Source: RHKX01 sp963826475
GTDB lineage: Bacteria; Actinomycetota; Thermoleophilia; Solirubrobacterales; 70-9
Length of the DNA: 64,000 nucleotides
NCBI GenBank assembly: GCA_963826475.1
Contig: CAWGXC010000003.1
Location: forward strand, 372,001-436,000
Direction of reading: 5' to 3'
Positions 51,815-59,252 of the stretch are shown in pieces. The stretch's first letter is position 1. The number at the start of each line of letters is the position of its first letter. The notes beneath the pieces were generated by a model. The model saw nothing but the letters and a program-made list of their open reading frames with translations. It had not been told where the DNA came from and made no database searches. Both the position numbers and the translations under genes were made by a program.

Positions 51815-53020
51815 ATGGCGCGCTTCGCCCGACCCTCAGCTGCCGACGGCCACTCGCGGGCCTCGACCCTCGAGCTCTTCTACGACCTCGTCTTCGTCTT
51901 CGCCGTCACGCAGATCTCGCACACGCTGCTGCACGACCTGACCTGGGAGGTGGCGGGTCAGCAGACCGTCGTCCTGCTGGCCGTCTGGTGGACGTGGAAC
52001 TACACCACCTGGGCGACCAACGAGCTCGACACAACGGCGATTCCGGTGCGGGCGGTAGTCGTCGCGGTGATGCTCGGCAGCCTGCTGATGTCGATCGCGA
52101 TCCCCGCGGCCTGGGGCGAGCGAGCGATGCTGTTCGTGGGCTCCTACGTCGCGATCCAGGTCGGCAGGCACGCGTTCATGACTTTCGTGGTCGGAGGGCG
52201 CGGCTCGAAGGAACGCGATCGCGCCGGCCGGATAACGACGTGGTTCTGTGCATCCGGGATCTTCTGGATCGCCGGAGGGCTTGCGGAGGGGCCGGCCCGG
52301 ACCGCCCTCTGGCTGATCGCGCTGGCCATCGACTACAGCGCCCCCCTCGCCGTGTACTGGGTCCCATGGATGCAAAGGGTTTCGGCGAACGTCTGGGACG
52401 TGGCGACGGAGCATTTCGCCGAGCGCTTTCAGCTCTTCGTGATCATCGCCCTCGGCGAGTCGATCGTCGTGACCGGGGCGGCCACCTCGGAGATCGACCC
52501 GCTCGACGCCTCGACCGTCGCCGCCTTCGTCGTCGCCTTCCTCTCGAGCGCGGCGCTGTGGTGGCTCTACTTCAACCGCGCCGCGGAGGGCTCCCAGCGC
52601 CGCCTCGAGATGGCGGAGAACCGGACCGAGCTCGCTCGCGACGTCTACACGTACCTGCACGCGTTCGTGATCGCAGGCGTGATCGTCTCCGCAATCGGCG
52701 ATGAGATCGTGATCACGCGACACGGGGAGGCGCTCGAGAGCCCGGAGCTCGTCGCCGTGATCGCCGGCCCCGTGATCTACCTGCTCGCGCTGGCGCTCAT
52801 CCGCCTGCGCGCGACCGGAACGGGAAGCATCAAGCGCCCGGCGGCCGCAGCGGCGATCGTGTTGATCGGCCTACTGGCCGGAGAAGCCTCGGCGCTCGTC
52901 GTCGGCATCCTCGTCCTCGTTGTGATGGTGATCCTGATCGCGGTCGAGGAGTGGACCCATCATCGCTCTCGAGCGGACGGGTCGTCGCCGCGGGAGCTCT
53001 TCGAGGCCGAGGCGCGGTAG
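51815..53020 (+). CDS. Low-temperature-requirement protein A (LtrA) family membrane protein
   Basis: 401 residues from ATG 51815. STLELFYDLVFVFAVTQISH is the LtrA hallmark (F-Y-D-L-x-F-V-F), followed by VLLAVWWTWNYTTWATNELDT, ERFQLFVIIALGESIVVTG and WWLYFNRAAEG. About eleven TM helices. Named after a Listeria gene needed for growth in the cold; molecular role unknown. Its last 61 bp overlap the RTX gene on the opposite strand. Confidence 0.9.
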   Translation: MARFARPSAADGHSRASTLELFYDLVFVFAVTQISHTLLHDLTWEVAGQQTVVLLAVWWTWNYTTWATNELDTTAIPVRAVVVAVMLGSLLMSIAIPAAWGERAMLFVGSYVAIQVGRHAFMTFVVGGRGSKERDRAGRITTWFCASGIFWIAGGLAEGPARTALWLIALAIDYSAPLAVYWVPWMQRVSANVWDVATEHFAERFQLFVIIALGESIVVTGAATSEIDPLDASTVAAFVVAFLSSAALWWLYFNRAAEGSQRRLEMAENRTELARDVYTYLHAFVIAGVIVSAIGDEIVITRHGEALESPELVAVIAGPVIYLLALALIRLRATGTGSIKRPAAAAAIVLIGLLAGEASALVVGILVLVVMVILIAVEEWTHHRSRADGSSPRELFEAEAR

Positions 53021-53697
53021 AGCGAGTTCCGGCCGGGGCCACCCAGGAGGTGATCCCTGCCCCGGCCTCCGCGCAGCAGATCGTCTCCGCGGCCACCGCG
53101 GAGGCGGTCCCCGCCCGAGAGCCCGAACAGCCGGTCGTCGCCGCGCTGTCCGATCAGCGTGTCGTTGCCGCTGGCGCCGCGCATCCGGTCGTCGCCGGGG
53201 CCGCCCTTGAGGTAGTCGTTGCCGCGGCTCCCCGCCACGCGGTCGTCGCCGGCCCCGGCGGAGCCCCGGTCGTTGCCCTTCCCGCCGATCAGCGAGTCCG
53301 CGTCGTCACCGCCCTGGAGGTCGTCGATCCCGGCGCCGCCTCTGAGCTGGTCCGCGCCCGAGCTTCCATGGAGCTCGTCGATGTTGGCGCCCCCCTTGAT
53401 CCGATCGTCGCCGGAGCCGCCGTCGATGATGTCGTCGCCGCCCATCCCGCTGACCGAGTCGTCCCCGCCGAGCGAGCAGATCTGATCGTCGGCCCCTCGC
53501 CCGCGGATGACGTCATCGCCCTCCGTCCCGACGATCACATCCCGCCCTCGCGTGCCGACGATCGGTCCATCTCCCGTCGCGACGATCGTCGCCAGCTGAC
53601 CCTCGCAAGTCGGGGGTGACGGCGCGGCTCCGGCGCCCGGACTGGCGATCGCCGCCAGCGTTCCGAGCGCGACTGCGGGTATGAGAATTACTCGGAT
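52960..53697 (-). CDS. Secreted RTX calcium-binding repeat protein, start codon uncertain
   Basis: About 245 residues. A signal peptide (RVILIPAVALGTLAAIASPG-AGA) precedes a short CEGQLATIVATGDG segment and about 20 RTX-type GGxGxDxx nonapeptides (GSGDDRIKGG, GPGDDRMRGASGND and others). In frame there is no ATG, GTG or TTG near the signal peptide; the nearest are far upstream inside the metallo-beta-lactamase gene. An ATC codon (53697-53695) or ATT two codons on would give a normal signal peptide. Probably extracellular Ca2+-stabilised beta-roll. Tail overlaps ltrA. Confidence 0.7.
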   Translation of the reverse strand: MRVILIPAVALGTLAAIASPGAGAAPSPPTCEGQLATIVATGDGPIVGTRGRDVIVGTEGDDVIRGRGADDQICSLGGDDSVSGMGGDDIIDGGSGDDRIKGGANIDELHGSSGADQLRGGAGIDDLQGGDDADSLIGGKGNDRGSAGAGDDRVAGSRGNDYLKGGPGDDRMRGASGNDTLIGQRGDDRLFGLSGGDRLRGGRGDDLLRGGRGRDHLLGGPGRNSLYRASASKSSRGDDPSARER

Positions 53698-54386
53698 GCC
53701 GCCGCCTCGAGTTGCCCGCGCACGTCTCCGGTGAGCGGGCCGTAGTGACCGGGAAGGCAGGTGTCGGGCCCGAGTGCCGCCAGCTTGCGGATCGACTGGC
53801 GAACGGCGTCGGTCGACCAGTTGAACGCGGGATGAGGGATGCGCGCCCGGCCCGCCCGTGGCAGGGCCGGGTCGAAGAGCGCAAAGCAGTCGTTGGTGAT
53901 CGCCAGGCGATCGCGCTCGCGCCAGAGGCCGATGCACCCAGGGGAATGCCCGGGTAGGTGGATGACCTCGAAGTCCCCGACCGAGTCACCCTCGGCCACG
54001 ACGGCGGAGATGTCCAGGCCCCCGCTGTCCCAGGCCCTCATCATCCTGGGCGTCAGCAGGCTGCCGGGGAAGCCGAGCTTGGCGTAGTCGAAGTAATGCT
54101 CGCCGCCGTCGCCCTCGGCATCGGCCCGCTCGTCGGCGTGGCACTCGAGCGGAGCATCCAGCGCGGCGGCGCCGCCGCGATGGTCGGGGTGGGAGTTTCC
54201 GAGGATCACGCGCGTCGCTCCGCCGAGCTCGTTCGCGGCGTGGCGGATCATGCCGCCCATGGACCTGACGCCCGCGTCGAAGACGACCACGCCATCGCCC
54301 TCGCGAACGAGGTAGGCATTGGTGCGGAGCGGGAAGCCGCCGGTCAGCTTCCACACTCCTTCGGCGACGCTCTCCACGTCGTTCAC
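53688..54386 (-). CDS. Metallo-beta-lactamase-fold hydrolase with altered metal motif
   Basis: 232 residues from ATG 54386. MBL fold: VVVFDAGVRSMGG, the metal motif where HxHxDH reads N64-S-H66-P-D68-H69, GHSPGCIGLW, TNDCFALFDP and PGHYGP. The first histidine is Asn, so one zinc site may be weakened. Family includes thioesterases, lactonases and nucleases; the insert HYFDYAKLGFPGSLLTPRMM is not diagnostic. Its stop overlaps the RTX coding region. Confidence 0.85.
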   Translation of the reverse strand: MNDVESVAEGVWKLTGGFPLRTNAYLVREGDGVVVFDAGVRSMGGMIRHAANELGGATRVILGNSHPDHRGGAAALDAPLECHADERADAEGDGGEHYFDYAKLGFPGSLLTPRMMRAWDSGGLDISAVVAEGDSVGDFEVIHLPGHSPGCIGLWRERDRLAITNDCFALFDPALPRAGRARIPHPAFNWSTDAVRQSIRKLAALGPDTCLPGHYGPLTGDVRGQLEAAASE

Positions 54387-54404
54387 ATTACGCGGTCGGT
54401 CGCG

Positions 54405-54836
54405 TCAGGCCTCGAGCTCCGGCGGCAGCGCCTTCGGGCCGTCCGGGTAGAGGCGCGCGAGCTGCTCGGGTGACATCTCCAGCGTGTTGGCGGCCTCGAC
54501 GGGTGTGCCGACCACGAGCCAGAGAGCGTCGGATTCCGTGTCGTTGAAGAGCTGTCTCACCGTGCCGGGCTCGACCAGAAGCGCGGAGAGCGCGCTCAGC
54601 GTCAGGGACTCCTCGCCGATCCTGATCCGCCCGGTGCCCTCCAGGACCACGTAGAGCTCGGTCTGCCGCTCGTGACGATGGCGGGTGGAGGCCTGTCCGG
54701 GGGCAAGCCTCCAGAGGCGTGAGCCGAACTCCGCCGAATCGAGCTGCTTGCCCAGATCCGTGTTCAGCAAGCCCATCTGATTGGAGGGTCGCCAGAAGGC
54801 GTCTTCTGCCGGGAGCACCCGATAACCGGACCGCAT
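54405..54836 (-). CDS. Cupin-domain protein
   Basis: 143 residues from ATG 54836 (GTGs three and four codons upstream are possible). One cupin barrel: WRLAPGQASTRHRHERQTELYVVLEG with metal ligands His-x-His and Glu, then VEPGTVRQLFNDTESDALWLVVG. Short C-terminal helix NTLEMSPEQLARLYPDG. No specific function. Divergent from the aminopeptidase-like gene at 54868 with a 31-bp gap. Confidence 0.85.
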   Translation of the reverse strand: MRSGYRVLPAEDAFWRPSNQMGLLNTDLGKQLDSAEFGSRLWRLAPGQASTRHRHERQTELYVVLEGTGRIRIGEESLTLSALSALLVEPGTVRQLFNDTESDALWLVVGTPVEAANTLEMSPEQLARLYPDGPKALPPELEA

Positions 54837-54867
54837 TGCCACCACGCTAGCGCCTAGTGTCGCAGCG

Positions 54868-55827
54868 ATGAGCGATCCCACTGACCTCGAACGCGCCGTC
54901 TCCGCGGTCGTCAACGATTGCCTGCGGGTCGCTGAAGGGGAGAACGTCCTCGTCATCGCCAATCCGGCGACCCTCGGGCTCGGCGAACGCCTCCGCGGGG
55001 AGGCCGGGCGCGCGGGAGCCGACGCGGTCCTCGCCCTGATGGCTGAGCGCGACTCCCATGCAGCCGAGCCGCCGCCGACGATCGCCGCGGCGATGCGCGC
55101 CGCCGACGTCGTGCTGGCGCCGACGGTGCAGTCGCTGTCACACACTGCCTCGCGCAAGGCGGCGTCCGAGGCGGGGGCGCGCATCGCAACGCTGCCGGGC
55201 GTCACCGAGGAGATGCTCGCCCGGGTCATGAGCGCCGACATGGCTGAGCTTCGCCGGCGCGGAGCCGCGATCGCCGACGCCCTCACCGCGGGTTCCGTTG
55301 CGAGGCTCACTTGCGCCAACGGCAGCGACCTCGAGCTCGGGCTCGAAGGCCGGACGGCGATCCCCGACGCCGGCGAGCTCGGAGACCCGGCGGCGTTCGG
55401 AAACCTTCCCTGCGGGGAGGGGTTCATCTCACCCGACGACGCGGCCTGCGAGGGGACCCTGGTCGTCGATGGCACGATCGCCGGCGTCGGGATCCCGGCT
55501 GAGCCCGTGACCCTCACCGTCTCCGGCGGACGCCTGGTCGAGGCCACGGGACCCGAGGGAGCCGCCCTGCTCGCGTTGCTGCGCAAGCACGGGGACGCCG
55601 CGACGACGATCGCCGAGCTCGGTATCGGCACGAATGAGCGGGCGGAGCTGACCGGCAACGTGCTCGAGGACGAGAAGCTGCTGGGAACCGCCCACGTCGC
55701 CTTCGGCGCCTCAGACGCCATCGGAGGACGGATCCAGGTGCCGGTCCACCTCGATTGCGTGATCATGCGACCCGTCATCTCGATCGACGGAACGGAGATC
55801 GTCCGCGACGGGAGGCTGCTGCTCTAG
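54868..55827 (+). CDS. M29-like metal-dependent aminopeptidase family protein
   Basis: 319 residues. CLRVAEGENVLVIANPA is the start of the M29/leucyl-aminopeptidase-like family, also containing NicX-type dihydroxypyridine dioxygenases. Later motifs: CANGSDLELGLEGR, GNLPCGEGFISPDD (Glu ligand), AELGIGTNERAELTGNVLEDEKLLGTAHVAFG (Glu and His region) and VPVHLDCVIMRP. Metal-dependent hydrolase is likely; peptide or ring substrate cannot be decided. Shares one base with the ftcD start. Confidence 0.8.
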   Translation: MSDPTDLERAVSAVVNDCLRVAEGENVLVIANPATLGLGERLRGEAGRAGADAVLALMAERDSHAAEPPPTIAAAMRAADVVLAPTVQSLSHTASRKAASEAGARIATLPGVTEEMLARVMSADMAELRRRGAAIADALTAGSVARLTCANGSDLELGLEGRTAIPDAGELGDPAAFGNLPCGEGFISPDDAACEGTLVVDGTIAGVGIPAEPVTLTVSGGRLVEATGPEGAALLALLRKHGDAATTIAELGIGTNERAELTGNVLEDEKLLGTAHVAFGASDAIGGRIQVPVHLDCVIMRPVISIDGTEIVRDGRLLL

Positions 55828-56729
55828 TGGCGCCGGCCCGGAAGCTTCTCGCCGTCCCCAACGTCTCGGAGGGGACCGAGGCTCCGCACATCGACGCGTT
55901 TCGCCGGGGGTTCGCCAAGGACCCCGTCGCGCTCCTCGATGAGCACACCGACGAGGTCCACAACCGCACGGTATTCACCCTGGCCGGCAGCGACGCCGCC
56001 CTGCTGCGCGCCCTGCGTGACCTGGCGTGCAAGGCGATCGAGGTCATCGACATCACCCGACAGCGAGGAGCGCATCCGCGCATCGGCGCGCTCGACGTCT
56101 GCCCGATCGTCTGGCCCTCTCCGGATCTCCGCGACGACGCTCGCGAGACGGCCTTCGCAGTCGCCGAGCAGCTCGGCTCGATCGGGCTTCCGGTCTTCCT
56201 CTACGGGGACCTCGCGAGCTCGCCCGAGCGACGCGAGCGCTCGTACTTCCGTCGCGGGGGGACACGCCGGCTCGGGGAGCGAATGAGGTCGGGTGAGCTG
56301 CTTCCGGACCTTGGCCCCGAATGGCCGCACGCGACCGCGGGGGCGGTGTTGGTCACGGCGCGCGCGCCGCTGGCCGCCTTCAACGTGGAGCTCGCAGGGG
56401 CTTCGATTGCGACGGGCGCCGAGATCGCCGCGGCGCTGCGCGAATCGGGCGGCGGACTGGCCGGCGTCAGGGCGATCGCGATCGACCTCGGCGAGGGCCG
56501 CACTCAGATCTCCACCAACGTTCACGATCCCGTCGCGGTGCCCCTGCGGCTGGTGGTGGCCGAGATCGCCCGTCTGGCGGCCGAGCGGGATTCGAGCCCC
56601 GCCTCGGCCGAGCTCGTCGGCCTCGTTCCCGCGGCGGCGCTCGACGGTTATCCCAGCGACGTTCCGATCACCGGTGACGACCCCGGCCGCCGGACGATCG
56701 AGGCGAGGCTGAGCGGACTCGGCGGCTAG
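55827..56729 (+). CDS. ftcD: Glutamate formimidoyltransferase
   Basis: 300 residues from GTG 55827, overlapping the previous stop by one base. N-terminal and C-terminal formiminotransferase subdomains are both present: LLAVPNVSEGTEAPHID, TRQRGAHPRIGALDVCPIVW (folate region), SYFRRGGTRRLGERM and ARAPLAAFNVELAG. The cyclodeaminase domain is absent. It passes a formimino group from FIGLU to tetrahydrofolate in histidine breakdown. No hut genes lie beside it in this window, so its role may be histidine-independent. Confidence 0.93.
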   Translation: MAPARKLLAVPNVSEGTEAPHIDAFRRGFAKDPVALLDEHTDEVHNRTVFTLAGSDAALLRALRDLACKAIEVIDITRQRGAHPRIGALDVCPIVWPSPDLRDDARETAFAVAEQLGSIGLPVFLYGDLASSPERRERSYFRRGGTRRLGERMRSGELLPDLGPEWPHATAGAVLVTARAPLAAFNVELAGASIATGAEIAAALRESGGGLAGVRAIAIDLGEGRTQISTNVHDPVAVPLRLVVAEIARLAAERDSSPASAELVGLVPAAALDGYPSDVPITGDDPGRRTIEARLSGLGG

Positions 56730-56740
56730 GCTGTCTGTCG

Positions 56741-57130
56741 ATGCCAGGCAACCAAAAACCACGCCAGCGCAAGCACCGCGGCACCCAGACCGGGAGCGTC
56801 ACGCGCGCTCAGCGAACTCGTCCGAGGAACCGCCAGGAGGCGATGGCTCAGGCCCGTTCCCAGCGCGGGGGAAAGCGGCAGCCGGTCGACCGGCGCGACG
56901 TCCCGCCGAGCTGGCGGAGCGCTTTCACCCGCGGCATCCTCTTCGCTGCGTTGCTGTTCCCGGTCTCGCTGGTGTTCGGCCAGAAGGCGAGCAGCGCTCT
57001 GATCCTGACCCTGATCGCCGTCGTCTTCTACGTGCCGCTCGGCTTCTACACGGAGCAGTTCTTCTACAACCGGCGGCGGGCCAAGCAGCAGCGAGAGCGC
57101 GCGGCCAAGCAGGCCGAGCGAAAGGGCTGA
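56741..57130 (+). CDS. Basic 2-TM membrane protein of unknown function
   Basis: 129 residues. The N-terminal half is very basic and disordered (QKPRQRKHRGTQTG, RTRPRNRQEAM). Two TM helices follow (AFTRGILFAALLFPVSLVF and SALILTLIAVVFYVPLGF), then a charged tail RRRAKQQRERAAKQAERKG. The basic ends suggest contact with nucleic acid or phospholipid. Homologues are probably limited to this lineage. Located between ftcD and the MBL hydrolase gene with short gaps. Confidence 0.75.
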   Translation: MPGNQKPRQRKHRGTQTGSVTRAQRTRPRNRQEAMAQARSQRGGKRQPVDRRDVPPSWRSAFTRGILFAALLFPVSLVFGQKASSALILTLIAVVFYVPLGFYTEQFFYNRRRAKQQRERAAKQAERKG

Positions 57131-57135
57131 ACGAC

Positions 57136-57780
57136 GTGGAGGTCCGCAGCTTCACCGTCGGCCAGGTCGCGGAGAACTCCTACATCTTCCGCCGCGACGG
57201 CTCCGATCGAGCGCTGATGATCGACCCCGGAGACGAGGCCCCCCGGCTGCTGGCGGGAGTCGCCGAGCTCGGCGTCGAGATTGAGGCCATTCTGCTCACG
57301 CACACGCACTTCGACCACATCGGAGCGGTCGCCCCGGTGGCGCGAGAGACGGGGGCGCCGGTGTACTGCCCCGAGCTCGAGGTGCCGGTTCTCGCCGACA
57401 TCATGGCCTACGTGCCGTGGCCCGGATTCGGGCCGTTCGAGAGCTACGACGCCGATGAGACCATCTCCGGAGGCGAGCGCCTCGAGCTCGGGGGATTCGA
57501 TGTCGACGTCCTCTTCACGCCCGGCCATAGTCCCGGCCACGTCACCTATGCCGTCAGCGACGAGGGTGAGAGCGCGCTGTTCAGCGGCGACGTCCTCTTC
57601 CAGGGATCGGTCGGCCGGGTCGACCTCCCGGGAGGGGATTGGCCGACGCTGGCCGAGAGCCTGAGGATGCTGGTGGAGGGCTACCCGCCCGAGACCGTCG
57701 TCTATCCGGGACACATGGGCATCACGACCCTCGGCGCCGAGCGGGCGACGAACCCGTTTCTCGCTGAGCTCGCCGGCTGA
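57136..57780 (+). CDS. Metallo-beta-lactamase-fold hydrolase, glyoxalase II-like
   Basis: 214 residues from GTG 57136. Complete metal set: HTHFDHIG, GHSPGHVTY, FSGDVLFQGSVGR and PGHMG (His-Asp-His). That is the glyoxalase II/YcbL-like group, hydrolysing thioesters of small thiols. It precedes hisS by 4 bp, an arrangement I know from several actinobacteria. Confidence 0.9.
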   Translation: MEVRSFTVGQVAENSYIFRRDGSDRALMIDPGDEAPRLLAGVAELGVEIEAILLTHTHFDHIGAVAPVARETGAPVYCPELEVPVLADIMAYVPWPGFGPFESYDADETISGGERLELGGFDVDVLFTPGHSPGHVTYAVSDEGESALFSGDVLFQGSVGRVDLPGGDWPTLAESLRMLVEGYPPETVVYPGHMGITTLGAERATNPFLAELAG

Positions 57781-57784
57781 TTCC

Positions 57785-59029
57785 GTGGCGCCGGCCAGGT
57801 ACCAGGCGCCGAAGGGCACCTTCGACATCCTGCCCGGCGACGAGGCGAGGCGGGAACTGATCGCCACGCACGCCTCGGAGCTGCTCGAGGCGGCGGGCTA
57901 CGGGCGGATCGAGACCCCGACTTTCGAAGAGACCTCGCTGTTCGAGCGCGGGGTCGGCGATTCCACCGACATCGTCCGCAAGGAGATGTTCACCTTCGAG
58001 GATCAGGGGGGGCGCTCGATGACGCTGCGGCCGGAGGGGACGGCGCCGATCTGCCGCGCGTACGTCGAACACGGCATGCACAAGCTCCCGCAGCCGGTGA
58101 AGCTCTCTTACCAGGGCCCCTACTTCCGCTACGAGCGCCCCCAGGAGGGACGTTTCCGCCAGTTCAACCAGATCGGCGCCGAGTCGATCGGCACCGACTC
58201 GCCCTTGGCGGATGCCGAGTTGATCGTCCTGCTCGACGAGCTCTTCCGCGGGCTGGGCATCGCCGACGCGGAGCTGCGGCTCTCGAGCCTCGGGACGCCC
58301 CGGACCCGTGAGGCCTACCGCGAGGAGCTCCGCTCCCACCTGCGTGAGCATGAGGCCGAGCTCTCCGACGACGTCCGCTCCCGGATCGACACCAACCCGC
58401 TGCGAGCATTCGACTCCGACCACCCGGGCACGCGGGAGGTGATGGCGTCCGCGCCGATCCTGCTGAATTCACTCGAGCAGGAGGACGCCGAGCATTTCGC
58501 CGCGGTCCGCGCGCTGCTCGACTCCGCCGAGGTCCCTTACCGGATCGATGGGACCCTCGTCCGTGGCCTCGACTACTACACGCGAACGGTCTTCGAGTTC
58601 ACCTGCGATCGGCTCGGTGCGCAATCCGGCCTCGGCGGGGGCGGTCGCTATGACGGCCTCGTCGAGCAGCTCGGAGGCCCGCCGACACCAGGCGTCGGCT
58701 GGGCCGCCGGAGTCGAGCGCATCCTGCTCGCGATGAGCGAGAGCCCGCCGGAGCCGGTTCCGGAGGCGTTCGTGATCGCGGCGGACGGCGACTCCGAGCG
58801 CGCGTTCCGGATCACGCTGGCCCTGCGCCGCGCCCGCCTGGCCAGCCGGTTCGACCTCGCCGGGCGCAGCTTCAAGGGCCAGATGAAGCAGGCCGACCGC
58901 TCCGGGGCCCGCTTCGCGGTCATCCTCGAGGAGGGTGGAGCGATCCAGCTCCGCGACATGGAGCGCGGCGAGCAGCGCGAGGTCGACGAGGGTGATCTGG
59001 CCAGGGAGATCGCTGACGCGGTGGGGTAG
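57785..59029 (+). CDS. hisS: Histidyl-tRNA synthetase
   Basis: 414 residues from GTG 57785. Class II motifs in order: GTFDILPGDEARRE, motif 2 FRYERPQEGRFRQFNQ, histidine-A loop LVRGLDYYTRTVFE, GGGGRYDGLVEQLGG and the motif 3 region GWAAGVERILLAM. The C-terminal anticodon domain runs from about 330. Length is standard. A hairpin lies downstream at 59080-59107. Confidence 0.97.
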   Translation: MAPARYQAPKGTFDILPGDEARRELIATHASELLEAAGYGRIETPTFEETSLFERGVGDSTDIVRKEMFTFEDQGGRSMTLRPEGTAPICRAYVEHGMHKLPQPVKLSYQGPYFRYERPQEGRFRQFNQIGAESIGTDSPLADAELIVLLDELFRGLGIADAELRLSSLGTPRTREAYREELRSHLREHEAELSDDVRSRIDTNPLRAFDSDHPGTREVMASAPILLNSLEQEDAEHFAAVRALLDSAEVPYRIDGTLVRGLDYYTRTVFEFTCDRLGAQSGLGGGGRYDGLVEQLGGPPTPGVGWAAGVERILLAMSESPPEPVPEAFVIAADGDSERAFRITLALRRARLASRFDLAGRSFKGQMKQADRSGARFAVILEEGGAIQLRDMERGEQREVDEGDLAREIADAVG

Positions 59030-59079
59030 GGATTCCGGCAGTACATGGTCTCTGTCACCCCACGCGGTGATGCTGGGGA

Positions 59080-59107
59080 GGATTGGCCCCCTATGCGGGG
59101 GTAATCC
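59080..59107 (+). terminator. Hairpin between hisS and aspS
   Basis: GGATT-GG-CCCCC / GGGGG-T-AATCC with a 5-nt loop, about 50 bp after the hisS stop. No T-run. The 223-bp gap also holds a small CACC/GGTG repeat at 59057-59069. Either a weak terminator or a leader structure for aspS. Confidence 0.45.
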
Positions 59108-59252
59108 GGGCCCAGCGCCGCCGCATCGCCCCCGTTCTCCCTGCTCTGCTTGCCCTGAAAGCGCTTGGTCGCTGTGCCTGGAGCCGGCGTCAGCCCCACC
59201 AGACACCCCCCGAAACACGCCCGCCGAGTCGTCCCTGCCAGACTGCGCCACC

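Noticed and set aside
59030..59252. T-box or other known riboswitch before aspS
   Set aside because: No TGGNACCGCG-like T-box core or anti-terminator was found; only a GC hairpin and a short repeat.
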